Shown here in pieces: positions 1 through 6,917 of a stretch of DNA of 33,271 nucleotides. A program made the position numbers and the translations under genes. Every line of letters starts with the position of its first letter. Within the stretch, counting starts at the first letter, position 1. The stretch is from Patescibacteria group bacterium (lineage in GTDB: Bacteria > Patescibacteriota > Patescibacteriia > UBA9934 > GWF2-40-263): NCBI GenBank assembly GCA_004298405.1, contig SCSL01000037.1, positions 1 through 33,271 on the forward strand, given 5' to 3'. The notes beneath the pieces were generated by a model. That model worked only from the letters and a program-made list of their open reading frames with translations. It made no database searches and was not told the DNA's origin.

Positions 1-63
1 GTCCTTGAGTTGCCCAACCGTATCGTGAGCAACCATGGACAGGGGTCTGCCTATGTTTTTCAT
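1..63 (-). CDS. Possible N-terminal fragment of an unknown protein (partial)
   Basis: On the minus strand an open frame starts with ATG at 63 and runs off the window edge, giving 21 residues (begins MKNIGRPLSMVAHD). I do not recognise it. A TATACT -10-like hexamer lies upstream at 98-93 on the same strand, but there is no clear -35 and no Shine-Dalgarno, and the base before ATG is C rather than the T seen before most genes here. It matters mainly because this sequence occupies the place where the 5' half of glmS should be. It could be the start of a real gene or chance. Confidence 0.25.
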   Translation of the reverse strand, partial: MKNIGRPLSMVAHDTVGQLKD

Positions 64-110
64 GAGAATAGTATCTCATGGAATACAGTTTTAGTATAGA
101 TTAGTGAGGG

Positions 111-1013
111 ATGGTATTAGTTGGGGAGTATCTTCTGGAAGAGGTCGCGGGGATTCCAGTCGAGGTCGAGCTCGCGAGCGAGTTTCGGTACCGCAAACCC
201 TTGTTAACGACGCGCACGGCTGTGCTTGCTATTTCGCAATCCGGGGAGACAGCCGATACGCTGGAGGCAGTGCGGGAAGCCAAGCGGAAGAATGTGTTGG
301 CATTGGGACTTGTGAATGTCGTTGGTTCCTCGATTGCCCGGGAGACCGATGCGGGCGTCTACAACCACGCTGGTCCAGAAGTGGGAGTTGCATCGACCAA
401 AGCGTTTGTGAGTCAACTCACGGTGCTCTCGCTCATTGCCGTGTATCTTGGGCAACTTCGAGGGATAGGCATACGCGGTCATGAGATTCTTGCGGGACTT
501 GCCGAACTTCCAGATCAAGTTCGAGAAATTTTTGGTCAGCGTGAACAGATCACAACCATCGCCTCGACGCTGAAAGATGCCCAACATTGTTTATTCCTGG
601 GCCGAACGTTCCATGCGCCGATTGCCTATGAAGGGGCACTCAAACTCAAAGAGGTGAGTTACCTTCACGCAGAAGGATACTCGAGTGGGGAGATGAAACA
701 TGGTCCGATTGCGCTGATCAACGAAGGGTTTCCCTGCGTGGTGCTGTGCCCGCAAGACGAGATGTTTGAAAAGAATTGGTCAAATATTCAAGAGCTTCGA
801 GCACGGGGAGCAAACATCATCGCCATCACCACCGTGTATTCAAGGGAACCGTTACTGGTTCAGAGTCAATTTGCCGTGCCTCAAACTCACAAGATTCTCC
901 AGCCGATTCTTTCCACGATTCCGCTTCAACTTCTCGCGTATGAAGTCGCTGTTGCTCGAGAGATAGATCCAGACAAACCTCGAAATCTCGCCAAGAGTGT
1001 GACGGTTGAGTAA
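111..1013 (+). pseudogene. glmS: glmS remnant: isomerase half of glucosamine-6-phosphate synthase
   Basis: Glutamine:fructose-6-phosphate aminotransferase makes glucosamine-6-phosphate for peptidoglycan. The 300 residues match only the C-terminal isomerase half of a protein normally about 600 long: the first SIS domain with SQSGETADT at residues 42-50 and EVGVASTKAF near 90, the second SIS domain around 150-290 (EGALKLKEVSY, SSGEMKHGPIALI), and the canonical end LAKSVTVE. The N-terminal glutaminase domain with its catalytic Cys and the very start of SIS1 are absent. Homology begins near 117-120, just after an in-frame TGA (105-107) and TAG (102-104). None of the three upstream frames resembles GlmS. 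It is therefore a 5'-deleted gene, an insertion or rearrangement boundary, or an assembly junction. An ammonia-dependent stand-alone isomerase is possible but would lack the first strand of SIS1. Confidence 0.8.
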
Positions 1014-1036
1014 GTGTCTAGGTGAGGATAACCAGA

Positions 1037-1065
1037 TTGACAAAAAGGGGTTTTTGTGATAGCAT
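1037..1065 (+). promoter_or_regulatory. Promoter for the 3D-domain gene
   Basis: TTGACA (1037-1042), a 17-nt spacer and TAGCAT (1060-1065) form a good sigma-70-type promoter just after the glmS stop. Transcription would begin near 1072. Confidence 0.6.
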
Positions 1066-1069
1066 GAAG

Positions 1070-1100
1070 GCGCTTCCTAGCAAGGGAGCGCTTTTGTTTT
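1070..1100 (+). terminator. Hairpin with T-rich tail (terminator of glmS or leader hairpin)
   Basis: GCGCTTCCT and AGGGAGCGC pair around a 4-nt loop and are followed by TTTTGTTTT, the form of an intrinsic terminator. It overlaps the predicted start point of the promoter at 1037, so it either ends glmS transcription or sits at the very 5' end of the next mRNA. Confidence 0.6.
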
Positions 1101-1156
1101 CTGGCCTTTTAGCTTATTTCATGCCCAGTGCCGACTTTAGGAGGAAGGCGCTGGGT

Positions 1157-1780
1157 ATGAAGAATAAGACCACCAAACAATTGAAACGACTTTGGGAAGA
1201 AGATGTTGCGTATTCCCGCACCGTTACGACGGCCTTGTATCAGGTATGGGTTCGTATTGAGAAGATGTTTGCCCCGGTTCGTCGCCAAGCACCAAGCTTC
1301 TCATTGGTTGCCTTTGCTCTGGTCGTAGCCACGTATGTCTTTTTTCCCAAGCTCGCGAATGCGGACATGGAGTTTGAGGACATGGGACTTGGTTCAGAAA
1401 CGGTTTCGATGATTATTGGTTCAATGCAAAATGAAACGAAGGAGTACGGACGTTTGCCTGTTTCCCATGATGCTCCAGCTCGCCGTCATTACACGATTCC
1501 TTTGACGGCCTATACTTCAGAGGTGGGTCAGACGGACGATACGCCTTGTATTACCGCCTCAGGACTCGACGTGTGTGAGCGCGACATGGAAAACATTGTG
1601 GCGGCGAACTTCTTGCCACTTGGAACTCGCGTGAAGATTCCGGAACTGTATGGAGATCGCGTCTTCTATGTGGAGGATCGTATGAATGCACGATATAACT
1701 ACAAAATGGACATCTGGATGAAAAATCTCACCGACGCCAAAACGTTCGGTGTGAAGTACGTCACCATCGAGGCGTTCTAA
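1157..1780 (+). CDS. 3D-domain (RlpA-like double-psi barrel) cell-wall protein
   Basis: A 207-residue protein likely to act on the cell wall outside the membrane. Residues about 48-63 form one hydrophobic segment ending ANA-D, so it is exported or anchored. The C-terminal 90 residues are a 3D domain of the lytic-transglycosylase-like double-psi barrel type: LTAYTSEVGQTDDTPCITASG, then LPLGTRVKIPELYG, then the signature VEDRMN..Y..KMDIWM with its conserved Asp residues, then FGVKYVTIEAF. The start was placed at 1157 because AGGAGG (1139-1144) precedes it and because a longer frame back to 1022 would run through the promoter and hairpin. The family is recognised; the exact enzymatic activity is inferred. 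Confidence 0.85.
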   Translation: MKNKTTKQLKRLWEEDVAYSRTVTTALYQVWVRIEKMFAPVRRQAPSFSLVAFALVVATYVFFPKLANADMEFEDMGLGSETVSMIIGSMQNETKEYGRLPVSHDAPARRHYTIPLTAYTSEVGQTDDTPCITASGLDVCERDMENIVAANFLPLGTRVKIPELYGDRVFYVEDRMNARYNYKMDIWMKNLTDAKTFGVKYVTIEAF

Positions 1781-1781
1781 A

Positions 1782-1810
1782 TTGATAAAACCCGCAAGCT
1801 TTGCTATTCT
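1782..1810 (+). promoter_or_regulatory. Promoter of tRNA-Cys
   Basis: TTGATA (1782-1787), a 17-nt spacer and TATTCT (1805-1810) lie 12 nt upstream of the mature tRNA 5' end. Confidence 0.65.
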
Positions 1811-1821
1811 CGTGCCGTAGT

Positions 1822-1896
1822 GGCCACGTGGCGAAGTGGGAACGCAGGGGTCTGCAAAACCTCGATGAGCCGGTTCAATCCCGGCCGTGGCCTCCA
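1822..1896 (+). tRNA. tRNA-Cys (GCA)
   Basis: A 75-nt cloverleaf. Acceptor GGCCACG pairs with CGTGGCC, followed by discriminator T and an encoded CCA. The anticodon loop CTGCAAA carries GCA, and the T-arm holds GGTTCAATC. U73 is typical of cysteine tRNA. Confidence 0.95.
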
Positions 1897-1915
1897 CAAT
1901 TTTTTATCAACTTTC

Positions 1916-1939
1916 AAAAAACAGCTTAAGCTGTTTTTT
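1916..1939. terminator. Bidirectional terminator between tRNA-Cys and the convergent gene
   Basis: A perfect 24-nt palindrome: an A6 run, CAGCTTAAGCTG, then a T6 run. It serves tRNA-Cys on the plus strand and the minus gene at 1926, whose TAA stop lies inside the stem. Confidence 0.85.
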
Positions 1940-2366
1940 GGATTCGCTCGAGAACTTCGAGGAGGGGTTCTTTTGTGAGGGTCTTGCCAACAGTGAGAAC
2001 GAGTCGAGCACGGACGTCGTTGTGTAATCCCTCGATGAAATCGTTGATGCGTGGTTCCGGGACGGTTAGAATAAGTTCCTCGAATTCTTGTTTTTGGAGT
2101 CGTCGGTGGAGTTCCTCAGCTAAGAGCTTGGCAAAGCGGCGTTCAGATTGGTCTTCGAGCTTTTCGTCCATTTCTGCAAAGTGACCTCCACCAGAGTTTA
2201 CACCCGAGGTCCGGTCGTTTCCGTCCTTTGATGCATGGTCGACGTGGATTTCTCCTGCCTCAGTCGATTTTCGATCCTGGAGAAGAAAGAATCGAGCATG
2301 TTCATTATCGCACACAGCCAGGAGGGTAGATTTTTCGTAAGCATGGAGCGGTTCGGGGATTTGCAT
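1926..2366 (-). CDS. Host-attachment / baeRF-family protein
   Basis: 146 residues resembling the Host_attach (PF10116) group, related to the middle domain of eRF1 release factors (baeRF families). Visible features are the opening LLAVCDNEHARFFLL strand, the acidic and charged middle, then the helix FAKLLAEELHRRLQK and the strand EELILTVPEPRINDF, and a C-terminal ARLVLTVGKTLTK segment. The biochemical role of the family is not established. Attachment was assigned in plant-associated bacteria, while the fold suggests RNA or ribosome work. There is no signal peptide, so the protein is cytoplasmic. It is divergent from the VIT gene and has no Shine-Dalgarno (CCCTATG context). Confidence 0.7.
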   Translation of the reverse strand: MQIPEPLHAYEKSTLLAVCDNEHARFFLLQDRKSTEAGEIHVDHASKDGNDRTSGVNSGGGHFAEMDEKLEDQSERRFAKLLAEELHRRLQKQEFEELILTVPEPRINDFIEGLHNDVRARLVLTVGKTLTKEPLLEVLERIQKTA

Positions 2367-2375
2367 AGGGCGGAA

Positions 2376-2393
2376 GGGTTAGAAGGACTAGAA
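2376..2393 (+). repeat. Two copies of a 9-nt GGGTTAGAA-type repeat
   Basis: GGGTTAGAAGGACTAGAA consists of two 9-mers. It differs at one position from 17931-17948, where the same unit is repeated in tandem within the O-antigen ligase gene. It lies in the divergent spacer between the host-attachment and VIT genes. Confidence 0.5.
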
Positions 2394-2421
2394 GAAGAGA
2401 GGGGAATTTGAACGTTTGTAT

Positions 2422-2427
2422 TATAAT
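2422..2427 (+). promoter_or_regulatory. -10 element of the VIT gene, giving a nearly leaderless mRNA
   Basis: A perfect TATAAT ends 9 nt before the ATG at 2437, so transcription would start about 3 nt before the start codon. No good -35 is visible and there is no Shine-Dalgarno. Confidence 0.5.
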
Positions 2428-2436
2428 GGTTCTTGT

Positions 2437-2988
2437 ATGGAAGAGAAAACATGGCAACATGAAATTGTTGATTCAATGCGCGAGATTGTTTTTGGTCTTG
2501 AAGATTCACTTGTCTCCACACTGGGAGCTATCACAGGGATCGCTGTGGGAACGGGAAGTCAGTATATCGTGATTCTTTCTGGTCTCGTGCTGATCGCCGC
2601 AGAAGCGACTTCGATGTCCGCCGGAAGTTATCTTTCCACAAAGCACGCACGCGAGGCAGAGATTTTATTCCACCAACGCAAAGGACTCGAGATTCATGTG
2701 GAAGCGTCTCATCCTATTCGTGCGGCTATTGTGATGGGCGTTTTTTATCTACTTGGCGGAATTGTCCCGCTTGTACCATATTTTTTACTTCCTGTTGGTC
2801 AAGCGGTTATTCCAGCGATCGTGGTTACCGCTGTTACCCTATTCTTGGTTGGTGCATGGGCGGCATCATTTACCAAAACATCAAAAATAAAAAGTGGCAT
2901 TGAGATGACTCTTGTTTCACTTGCGGCCGCCACCATCGGATATGTGATTGGTCGGGCAGTTGCTGTCTCTTTCGGAGTGGAGGTATAG
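2437..2988 (+). CDS. VIT1/CCC1-family iron/manganese transporter
   Basis: 183 residues matching the VIT family of membrane transporters that move Fe2+ or Mn2+. The N-terminal signature is GLEDSLVSTLGAITGIAVGT, followed by LIAAEATSMSAGSYLSTKHARE in the first half. The second half has three hydrophobic helices (IRAAIVMGVFYLLGGIVPL; AIVVTAVTLFLVGAW; TLVSLAAATIGYVIG). About five membrane segments in total is normal for the family. An upstream in-frame start at 2416 exists but overlaps the TATAAT box, so ATG 2437 is preferred. It overlaps or abuts the YHS gene, suggesting joint metal handling. Confidence 0.88.
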   Translation: MEEKTWQHEIVDSMREIVFGLEDSLVSTLGAITGIAVGTGSQYIVILSGLVLIAAEATSMSAGSYLSTKHAREAEILFHQRKGLEIHVEASHPIRAAIVMGVFYLLGGIVPLVPYFLLPVGQAVIPAIVVTAVTLFLVGAWAASFTKTSKIKSGIEMTLVSLAAATIGYVIGRAVAVSFGVEV

Positions 2989-2996
2989 TGGAGCAT

Positions 2997-3200
2997 ATGG
3001 ATGGGGTCAAGCAATTACATCTTGGCGAGCACTATGATGAGTGCGATGTATGCTCGTCTCCTATCACTGATTTGAGTCTGGCGTTCACGACCGAATATGG
3101 TGGCAAGGTTTTGACGTTTTGTACGGAAAAGTGTTTCAAGAGATATCTCGAAGATCCAGCGCTGTACGCCGAGTTCGAAGGGGATGAGGGGCTTGAATAG
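2997..3200 (+). CDS. YHS-like small metal-binding protein
   Basis: 67 residues with a YHS/TRASH-type pattern: CDVC near the N-terminus, then LAFTTEYGGKVLTFCTEKCFKRYLEDP with two further Cys. Four Cys residues could hold one metal ion. Such domains occur with metal transporters, and this one directly follows the VIT gene. ATG 2997 follows GGAG; an alternative GTG at 2988 overlaps the VIT stop (TAGTG). It is cytoplasmic. A role as a metallochaperone or sensor is inferred. Confidence 0.75.
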   Translation: MDGVKQLHLGEHYDECDVCSSPITDLSLAFTTEYGGKVLTFCTEKCFKRYLEDPALYAEFEGDEGLE

Positions 3201-3213
3201 CCCCTCATTTTTT
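3185..3213 (+). terminator. Intrinsic terminator after the VIT-YHS pair
   Basis: TGAGGGGCT and AGCCCCTCA pair around TGAAT and are followed by six T. The stop codon of the YHS gene lies in the loop and stem. Confidence 0.9.
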
Positions 3214-3232
3214 GTTATCCTCGCAGGACGCT

Positions 3233-4435
3233 ATGAATCGTGAAGTGTACCTGGATCATGCCGCCACAACTCCAACCCATCCTGCTGTACGCGAGGCCAT
3301 GTTGCCGTATCTGGGAGAGAAGTTTGGAAATCCATCAAGCTTCCATGGAGTTGGCAAAACCGTAAAGGACGATGTGGATCATGCGCGTGAGCGTATCGCT
3401 CGGGTGTTGAATGTGCGAGCCGATGAGATCCTTTTTACTTCTGGTGGGACAGAGTCCGACAATCTGGCGATTCTTGGGTACGCGCGCATGAACCAGATGC
3501 AAGGGAAGCATTTGATTACCACATCGATTGAACATCATGCGGTTCTTGAGACCATGATGCATCTCCAAAAAAAGGAGAATTTTGAAGTAACGTACTTGGA
3601 GCCTGATCGCGACGGCCTTGTGACAGTTGCGCAAGTAGAAGGCACCCTGCGAGAGGACACGATTCTCGTCTCGATCATGTATGCCAACAATGAAATCGGC
3701 ACGATCGAACCCATCGCACAGATTGGCAACATGATCCAGAAGTGGCGCGACGTTCACAAACGTCCCGTACTCAAATTCCATACCGATGCCTGCCAAGCGT
3801 CAGAGTATCTGGATCTCAACGTGGAAAAATTGCATGTGGACATGATGACGCTTAATGGATCCAAGATGTATGGACCAAAAGGCATAGGACTCTTGTATGT
3901 GAAGCGGGGAATGAAACTTGAGCCGCTCCAGTTTGGGGGCTCACAGGAAAGATCGTTGCGTCCTGGAACCGAGAATGTGGCGGGGATCATTGGCATGGCA
4001 ACCGCTCTTGAGCTTGCTCAAACGGATCGCGAGAACGAAACGCAACGCCTGGTTCCATTACGCGATCGACTCATCAAAGGCATTCACTCGTCGATTTCAA
4101 AAACGCGTCTCAACGGTCACCCAACGATTCGCCTTCCTAACAACGTGAACATTTCGATCATGGACATCGAGGGCGAGGCGCTCATCTTGTATCTTGATGC
4201 ACAAGGCGTGTCTGCCTCCACCGGAAGTGCGTGCACGAGTGCATCATTAGACCCGAGTCATGTGATCTTGGCACTGGGTTTGCCCTACGAAGTCGCGCAT
4301 GGATCCCTGCGACTCACCCTCGGTCGGTCGACCACCCAAGAAGACATCGATTACGTTATTCAGATCCTCCCGCCCATCGTCGAGAAACTCCGCTCTATTA
4401 GTCCTGTGAGGGTGGATGAGAAATACTTCGCTTGA
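3233..4435 (+). CDS. iscS: Cysteine desulfurase (IscS/NifS)
   Basis: 400 residues of a class V aminotransferase-fold enzyme that takes sulfur from L-cysteine for Fe-S clusters and tRNA thiolation. It opens with the family signature VYLDHAATTPTHPAV. The PLP-binding Lys is in GSKMYGPKG (about K211), the EHHAV and HTDACQ motifs bind the cofactor, and the catalytic Cys is about C334 in STGSACTSASLDPSHV. ATG 3233 was chosen because AGGA precedes it and because alignment to the family begins at VYLDHAATT; an earlier TTG frame starts at 3212 within the terminator. It heads the Fe-S unit, followed by the scaffold, ferredoxin and reductase genes, with a REP-like element between iscS and the scaffold. 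Confidence 0.95.
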   Translation: MNREVYLDHAATTPTHPAVREAMLPYLGEKFGNPSSFHGVGKTVKDDVDHARERIARVLNVRADEILFTSGGTESDNLAILGYARMNQMQGKHLITTSIEHHAVLETMMHLQKKENFEVTYLEPDRDGLVTVAQVEGTLREDTILVSIMYANNEIGTIEPIAQIGNMIQKWRDVHKRPVLKFHTDACQASEYLDLNVEKLHVDMMTLNGSKMYGPKGIGLLYVKRGMKLEPLQFGGSQERSLRPGTENVAGIIGMATALELAQTDRENETQRLVPLRDRLIKGIHSSISKTRLNGHPTIRLPNNVNISIMDIEGEALILYLDAQGVSASTGSACTSASLDPSHVILALGLPYEVAHGSLRLTLGRSTTQEDIDYVIQILPPIVEKLRSISPVRVDEKYFA

Positions 4436-4439
4436 AAAT

Positions 4440-4492
4440 ATTTTCTTAGGGGCTTTAGCCCCGTCACGCCGCTAAAGCGGCTAGGAAGATAA
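4440..4492. repeat. REP-like double hairpin, copy 1
   Basis: Two hairpins: GGGGCTTTAGCCCC (4449-4462) and GCCGCTAAAGCGGC (4468-4481). Their outer flanks TTTTCTTA and TAGGAAGAT are roughly inverted. It is the same element as at 5461, 6713, 9881, 18091, 18150 and 18837. It lies between iscS and the scaffold gene. Each half is one unit of the form TA-SS-GCTTTAGC-SS-CGTC. Confidence 0.85.
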
Positions 4493-4515
4493 AACAAGAA
4501 AAGAATCAAAATTGT

Positions 4516-5187
4516 ATGACCCACAAGCAAGAACCCGTAAAAGGAACTCAGGGCGACGTGACGACCGCAGACCATGCGAAGTCTTGGTTTTATACCGATG
4601 TCGTAAAGGATCATTTTTTTCATCCCCGTAATTTCATGCACGACGACGCACAAGAGGGGGAGTATAATGCCATCGGAAAGGTTGGCTCTCCAGCGTGCGG
4701 CGATGAACTGCGAGTTTGGATGAAGGTTGACCCAACAACGGAAAAGATCACCGACTTTCGTTGGAAGACGTTTGGATGCGGCTCTGCCATTGCCAGCACG
4801 TCCATGGCCAGTCTGATGGTAACAGAGAATGGAGGTATGACTCTGGAATCAGCACGCAAGCTAAAACCACAGGACATCATGGAACGCTTAGGCGGACTTC
4901 CTCAGCGAAAATTTCATTGCTCCGTGTTGTGTGATAAAGCCTTGCGCGACGCGATCAACGACTACTACCGCCGCTCAGAACAGTTCGATAAGATCATCGT
5001 CGAGGCCTCTCGTATCATTGATCCGATCTCAAAAGTCACAGATCACGATATTGAGGAAGCAGTACTCGAGGGCGCACACACCCTTGAACTCGTCCAACAA
5101 AAGACCAAGGTTGGTATCGGAAATCCCGGCTGTCTCCCTGCCGTCGAAGAACTCATTCGATTCTACAAAGAAAAATATTTTGGATAA
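4516..5187 (+). CDS. NifU/IscU-like Fe-S scaffold with a degenerate C-terminal BFD-like region
   Basis: 223 residues. The first about 145 are an IscU/NifU-N scaffold on which Fe-S clusters are assembled: VVKDHFFHPRNF, then GSPACGDE (C61), FGCGSAIASTSMAS (C88) and HCSVLCDKALRDAI (C135, C139). The conserved Asp (ACGDE) is present. The remaining about 75 residues resemble the BFD-like [2Fe-2S] domain of NifU (VTDHDIEEAVLEGAHTLE) but keep only one Cys, in GNPGC. Where NifU has CxC and CGGC this protein has no Cys at the first site, so this half probably cannot bind a cluster. ATG 4516 follows the REP-like element. The gene is 4 nt from the ferredoxin gene, so the two are co-expressed. Confidence 0.9.
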   Translation: MTHKQEPVKGTQGDVTTADHAKSWFYTDVVKDHFFHPRNFMHDDAQEGEYNAIGKVGSPACGDELRVWMKVDPTTEKITDFRWKTFGCGSAIASTSMASLMVTENGGMTLESARKLKPQDIMERLGGLPQRKFHCSVLCDKALRDAINDYYRRSEQFDKIIVEASRIIDPISKVTDHDIEEAVLEGAHTLELVQQKTKVGIGNPGCLPAVEELIRFYKEKYFG

Positions 5188-5191
5188 TGCT

Positions 5192-5461
5192 ATGCCAAGA
5201 ATTCGCGTGATGGTCGATCCAGACCTTTGCATCGGTGCCGCGTCCTGCGTCACCATCGCTCCGGAAACATTCCAGCTTAATGAAGAAAATAAGGCGTGGG
5301 TATTTGATCACGGACAAGAACCTGAGGGTCATACCTATGAGCGTTGGCTGGAGGTTACAGATGACGAGAAAGAAAATGTCATTCTCGCCGCGCAATCTTG
5401 TCCCACGCTCGCCATCTTCATTTTCGACGAGGAAGGAAAACAGTTGTTCCCAGAAGTTTAG
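5192..5461 (+). CDS. Ferredoxin with three cluster cysteines (3Fe-4S type pattern)
   Basis: 89 residues, cytoplasmic electron carrier. The motif DLCIGAASCVTIAPETF gives C13 and C19, and SCPTLAI gives C70. Alanine stands where a bacterial 4Fe-4S ferredoxin has its second Cys, as in the C-IGA-x2-C pattern of the [3Fe-4S] ferredoxins that serve cytochromes P450. The cluster type is inferred from this pattern; a 4Fe-4S cluster with a non-Cys ligand is also possible. ATG 5192 lies 4 nt after the scaffold stop. Its TAG stop shares its G with the following REP-like element. It likely passes electrons between the reductase downstream and Fe-S assembly. Confidence 0.85.
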   Translation: MPRIRVMVDPDLCIGAASCVTIAPETFQLNEENKAWVFDHGQEPEGHTYERWLEVTDDEKENVILAAQSCPTLAIFIFDEEGKQLFPEV

Positions 5462-5532
5462 ACGGGGCTGAAGCCCCTAAGAAGATTTTAAAGTCTCAAA
5501 GAAGACTTTTTCACAGCCGCTTTAGCGGCGTC
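5461..5532. repeat. REP-like double hairpin, copy 2 (outward arrangement)
   Basis: GGGGCTGAAGCCCC (5464-5477) and GCCGCTTTAGCGGC (5516-5529) with GAC and GTC at the outer ends. A third inverted repeat (AAAGTCT / AGACTTT) sits between them. Compared with copies 1 and 3, the two units face the other way. It begins at the ferredoxin stop and ends 5 nt before the reductase ATG. Confidence 0.8.
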
Positions 5533-5537
5533 GAGTC

Positions 5538-6722
5538 ATGAAATATTTTATTATCGGTGGAGGCGTTGCGGGAACCACCGCAGCTGAAGAGCTACGCAAG
5601 CGCGATGCCTCTTCCGAGATCACCATTCTTTCAGAAGAACACCACCCACTTTACTCGCGGGTGCTTTTGCCTCACTACATTAAAGGCAAGATTCCGCGTG
5701 AGCGTGTGTTTTTGAAACGTGATACCTGGTATGCGCAACAGAACATTGAGTGGATTGATGGGGTTCTTGCGACTCATCTCGATGGGAGAAATAAATTTGT
5801 CGGCGGAAGTGACGGACGAGAGTATTCTTACGACAAACTTCTCATTGCAACCGGAGGAGAGACGCGTTCCATCGAAGAAGACCTTCGAGGGGTTTCTTAC
5901 TGCCGCACGCTTAACGACGCCGATCAGTTCCTCCAGCTCCTAACCGAACAAGGGAAAACAACACGTGGTGCTGTGTATGGTGGTGGTTTCATTGCTTGCG
6001 AGTACATCAATTTTTTCGCACACTTCCAGATTCCCATCACGCTTGCGCATCGCGGTGAACATTTTTGGACGCGCAACCTCTTACCTGAGACCGGAAAATT
6101 GATTGCCAAACATCTCATTAAGAACAACGTGGATCTTCATCCGAATTCAATACTCGAGCGGCTTGAGGGCGACAAAGAATTAGAAGGCTTCGTGACGAGC
6201 ACGGGTCGATACGCGGCGACGATTTTAGGCATTGGGATCGGCATCGAGCCGGATTTTTCCTGGATACGTGAGGCGGGTGTTGAGGTTGGAACAGGCGTGA
6301 AGGCAAATGAGTTTCTTGAGACGAATATTCCAGACGTGTACACCGCGGGCGATATTGCGGAGTTTGATGATCCAATCACTGGTCGACAACTTCAAATCGG
6401 CAACTGGATGAACGCCATGACCCAAGGTCGCATTGTTGCCAAGTCCATGAGCGGGGAGCGAACCAGTTTTCAAATAGTAAGTTCTTACGCAACAAACGTG
6501 CTGGGTCTAGAGATCATTTTTGTGGGTGACGTTGAGCGGGCGGCGGCTGAGGAGATTCAGGTGATCGGTTCGATTGAAGAGGGGGGAATCACGCAAGTGT
6601 TTGAACGAGATGGTCGAGTTGTAGGCGGTGTGCTTATTGGTCGAAACACTGATCGAACCCCGATCACAAAGGCGATTCAAGAGAGGAGATCTTTTCGTGA
6701 GATTTCTTCATCTTTTTCATAG
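5538..6722 (+). CDS. FAD/NAD(P)-dependent pyridine nucleotide-disulfide family oxidoreductase (ferredoxin reductase-like)
   Basis: 394 residues. An FAD-binding Rossmann motif IIGGGVAGTTAAEEL (residues 5-19) opens the protein. LLIATGGE is the usual GD-linked strand, AVYGGGFIACEY is the second Rossmann motif for NAD(P)H (about residues 144-155), and VYTAGDIAE is the second FAD-contact motif. The C-terminal region resembles the dimerisation part of nitrite-reductase-like and rubredoxin/ferredoxin reductases. There is no CxxC redox pair of the thioredoxin reductase type. Lying behind iscS, the scaffold and the ferredoxin gene, it probably supplies electrons to the ferredoxin; the partner is inferred from position. 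The stop TAG overlaps the edge of the next REP-like element. Confidence 0.85.
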   Translation: MKYFIIGGGVAGTTAAEELRKRDASSEITILSEEHHPLYSRVLLPHYIKGKIPRERVFLKRDTWYAQQNIEWIDGVLATHLDGRNKFVGGSDGREYSYDKLLIATGGETRSIEEDLRGVSYCRTLNDADQFLQLLTEQGKTTRGAVYGGGFIACEYINFFAHFQIPITLAHRGEHFWTRNLLPETGKLIAKHLIKNNVDLHPNSILERLEGDKELEGFVTSTGRYAATILGIGIGIEPDFSWIREAGVEVGTGVKANEFLETNIPDVYTAGDIAEFDDPITGRQLQIGNWMNAMTQGRIVAKSMSGERTSFQIVSSYATNVLGLEIIFVGDVERAAAEEIQVIGSIEEGGITQVFERDGRVVGGVLIGRNTDRTPITKAIQERRSFREISSSFS

Positions 6723-6770
6723 CCGCTTTAGCGGCGTCCCGGACGGGGCTAAAGCCCCTTAGAAAAGAAG
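6713..6770. repeat. REP-like double hairpin, copy 3
   Basis: GCCGCTTTAGCGGC (6722-6735) then GGGGCTAAAGCCCC (6745-6758), flanked by TTTTTCATA and TTAGAAAAG. The reductase stop codon is its first bases. The G+C-rich island starts directly after it. Confidence 0.85.
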
Positions 6771-6787
6771 AATACAGCAGGACAAGA

Positions 6788-6816
6788 TTGACAAAATCAA
6801 GAAAATCGAGTAAACA
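6788..6816 (+). promoter_or_regulatory. Promoter of the island membrane-protein gene
   Basis: TTGACA (6788-6793), 17-nt spacer, TAAACA (6811-6816). The expected start point is near 6823, about 95 nt before the chosen ATG. Confidence 0.6.
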
Positions 6817-6866
6817 AAGACCTTCTTCTATGTGCGGCATACGCCAATCAAAGATGAAGGTCTTTT
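6816..6866 (+). other. Inverted repeat with T-tail in the island leader
   Basis: AAAGACCTTC (6816-6825) pairs with GAAGGTCTTT (6856-6865), enclosing a smaller GCG/CGC stem, and TTTTC follows. It spans the predicted transcription start, so it may be an operator, an attenuator or a small terminator. A similar two-tier structure ending in GGGTCTTTCG lies at the other end of the island (10909-10965). Confidence 0.5.
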
Positions 6867-6917
6867 CGTACCTTTCACCTCAACCTGCGGCCGTGTCCGC
6901 ACATGGGAGACCAAGTC

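Noticed and set aside
102-110. TGA before the glmS frame read as glycine (code 25 of Gracilibacteria/SR1).
   Set aside because: A TAG also lies in frame right before it, upstream sequence is not GlmS-like in any frame, and TGA serves as the true stop in ATGA overlaps elsewhere in the window.
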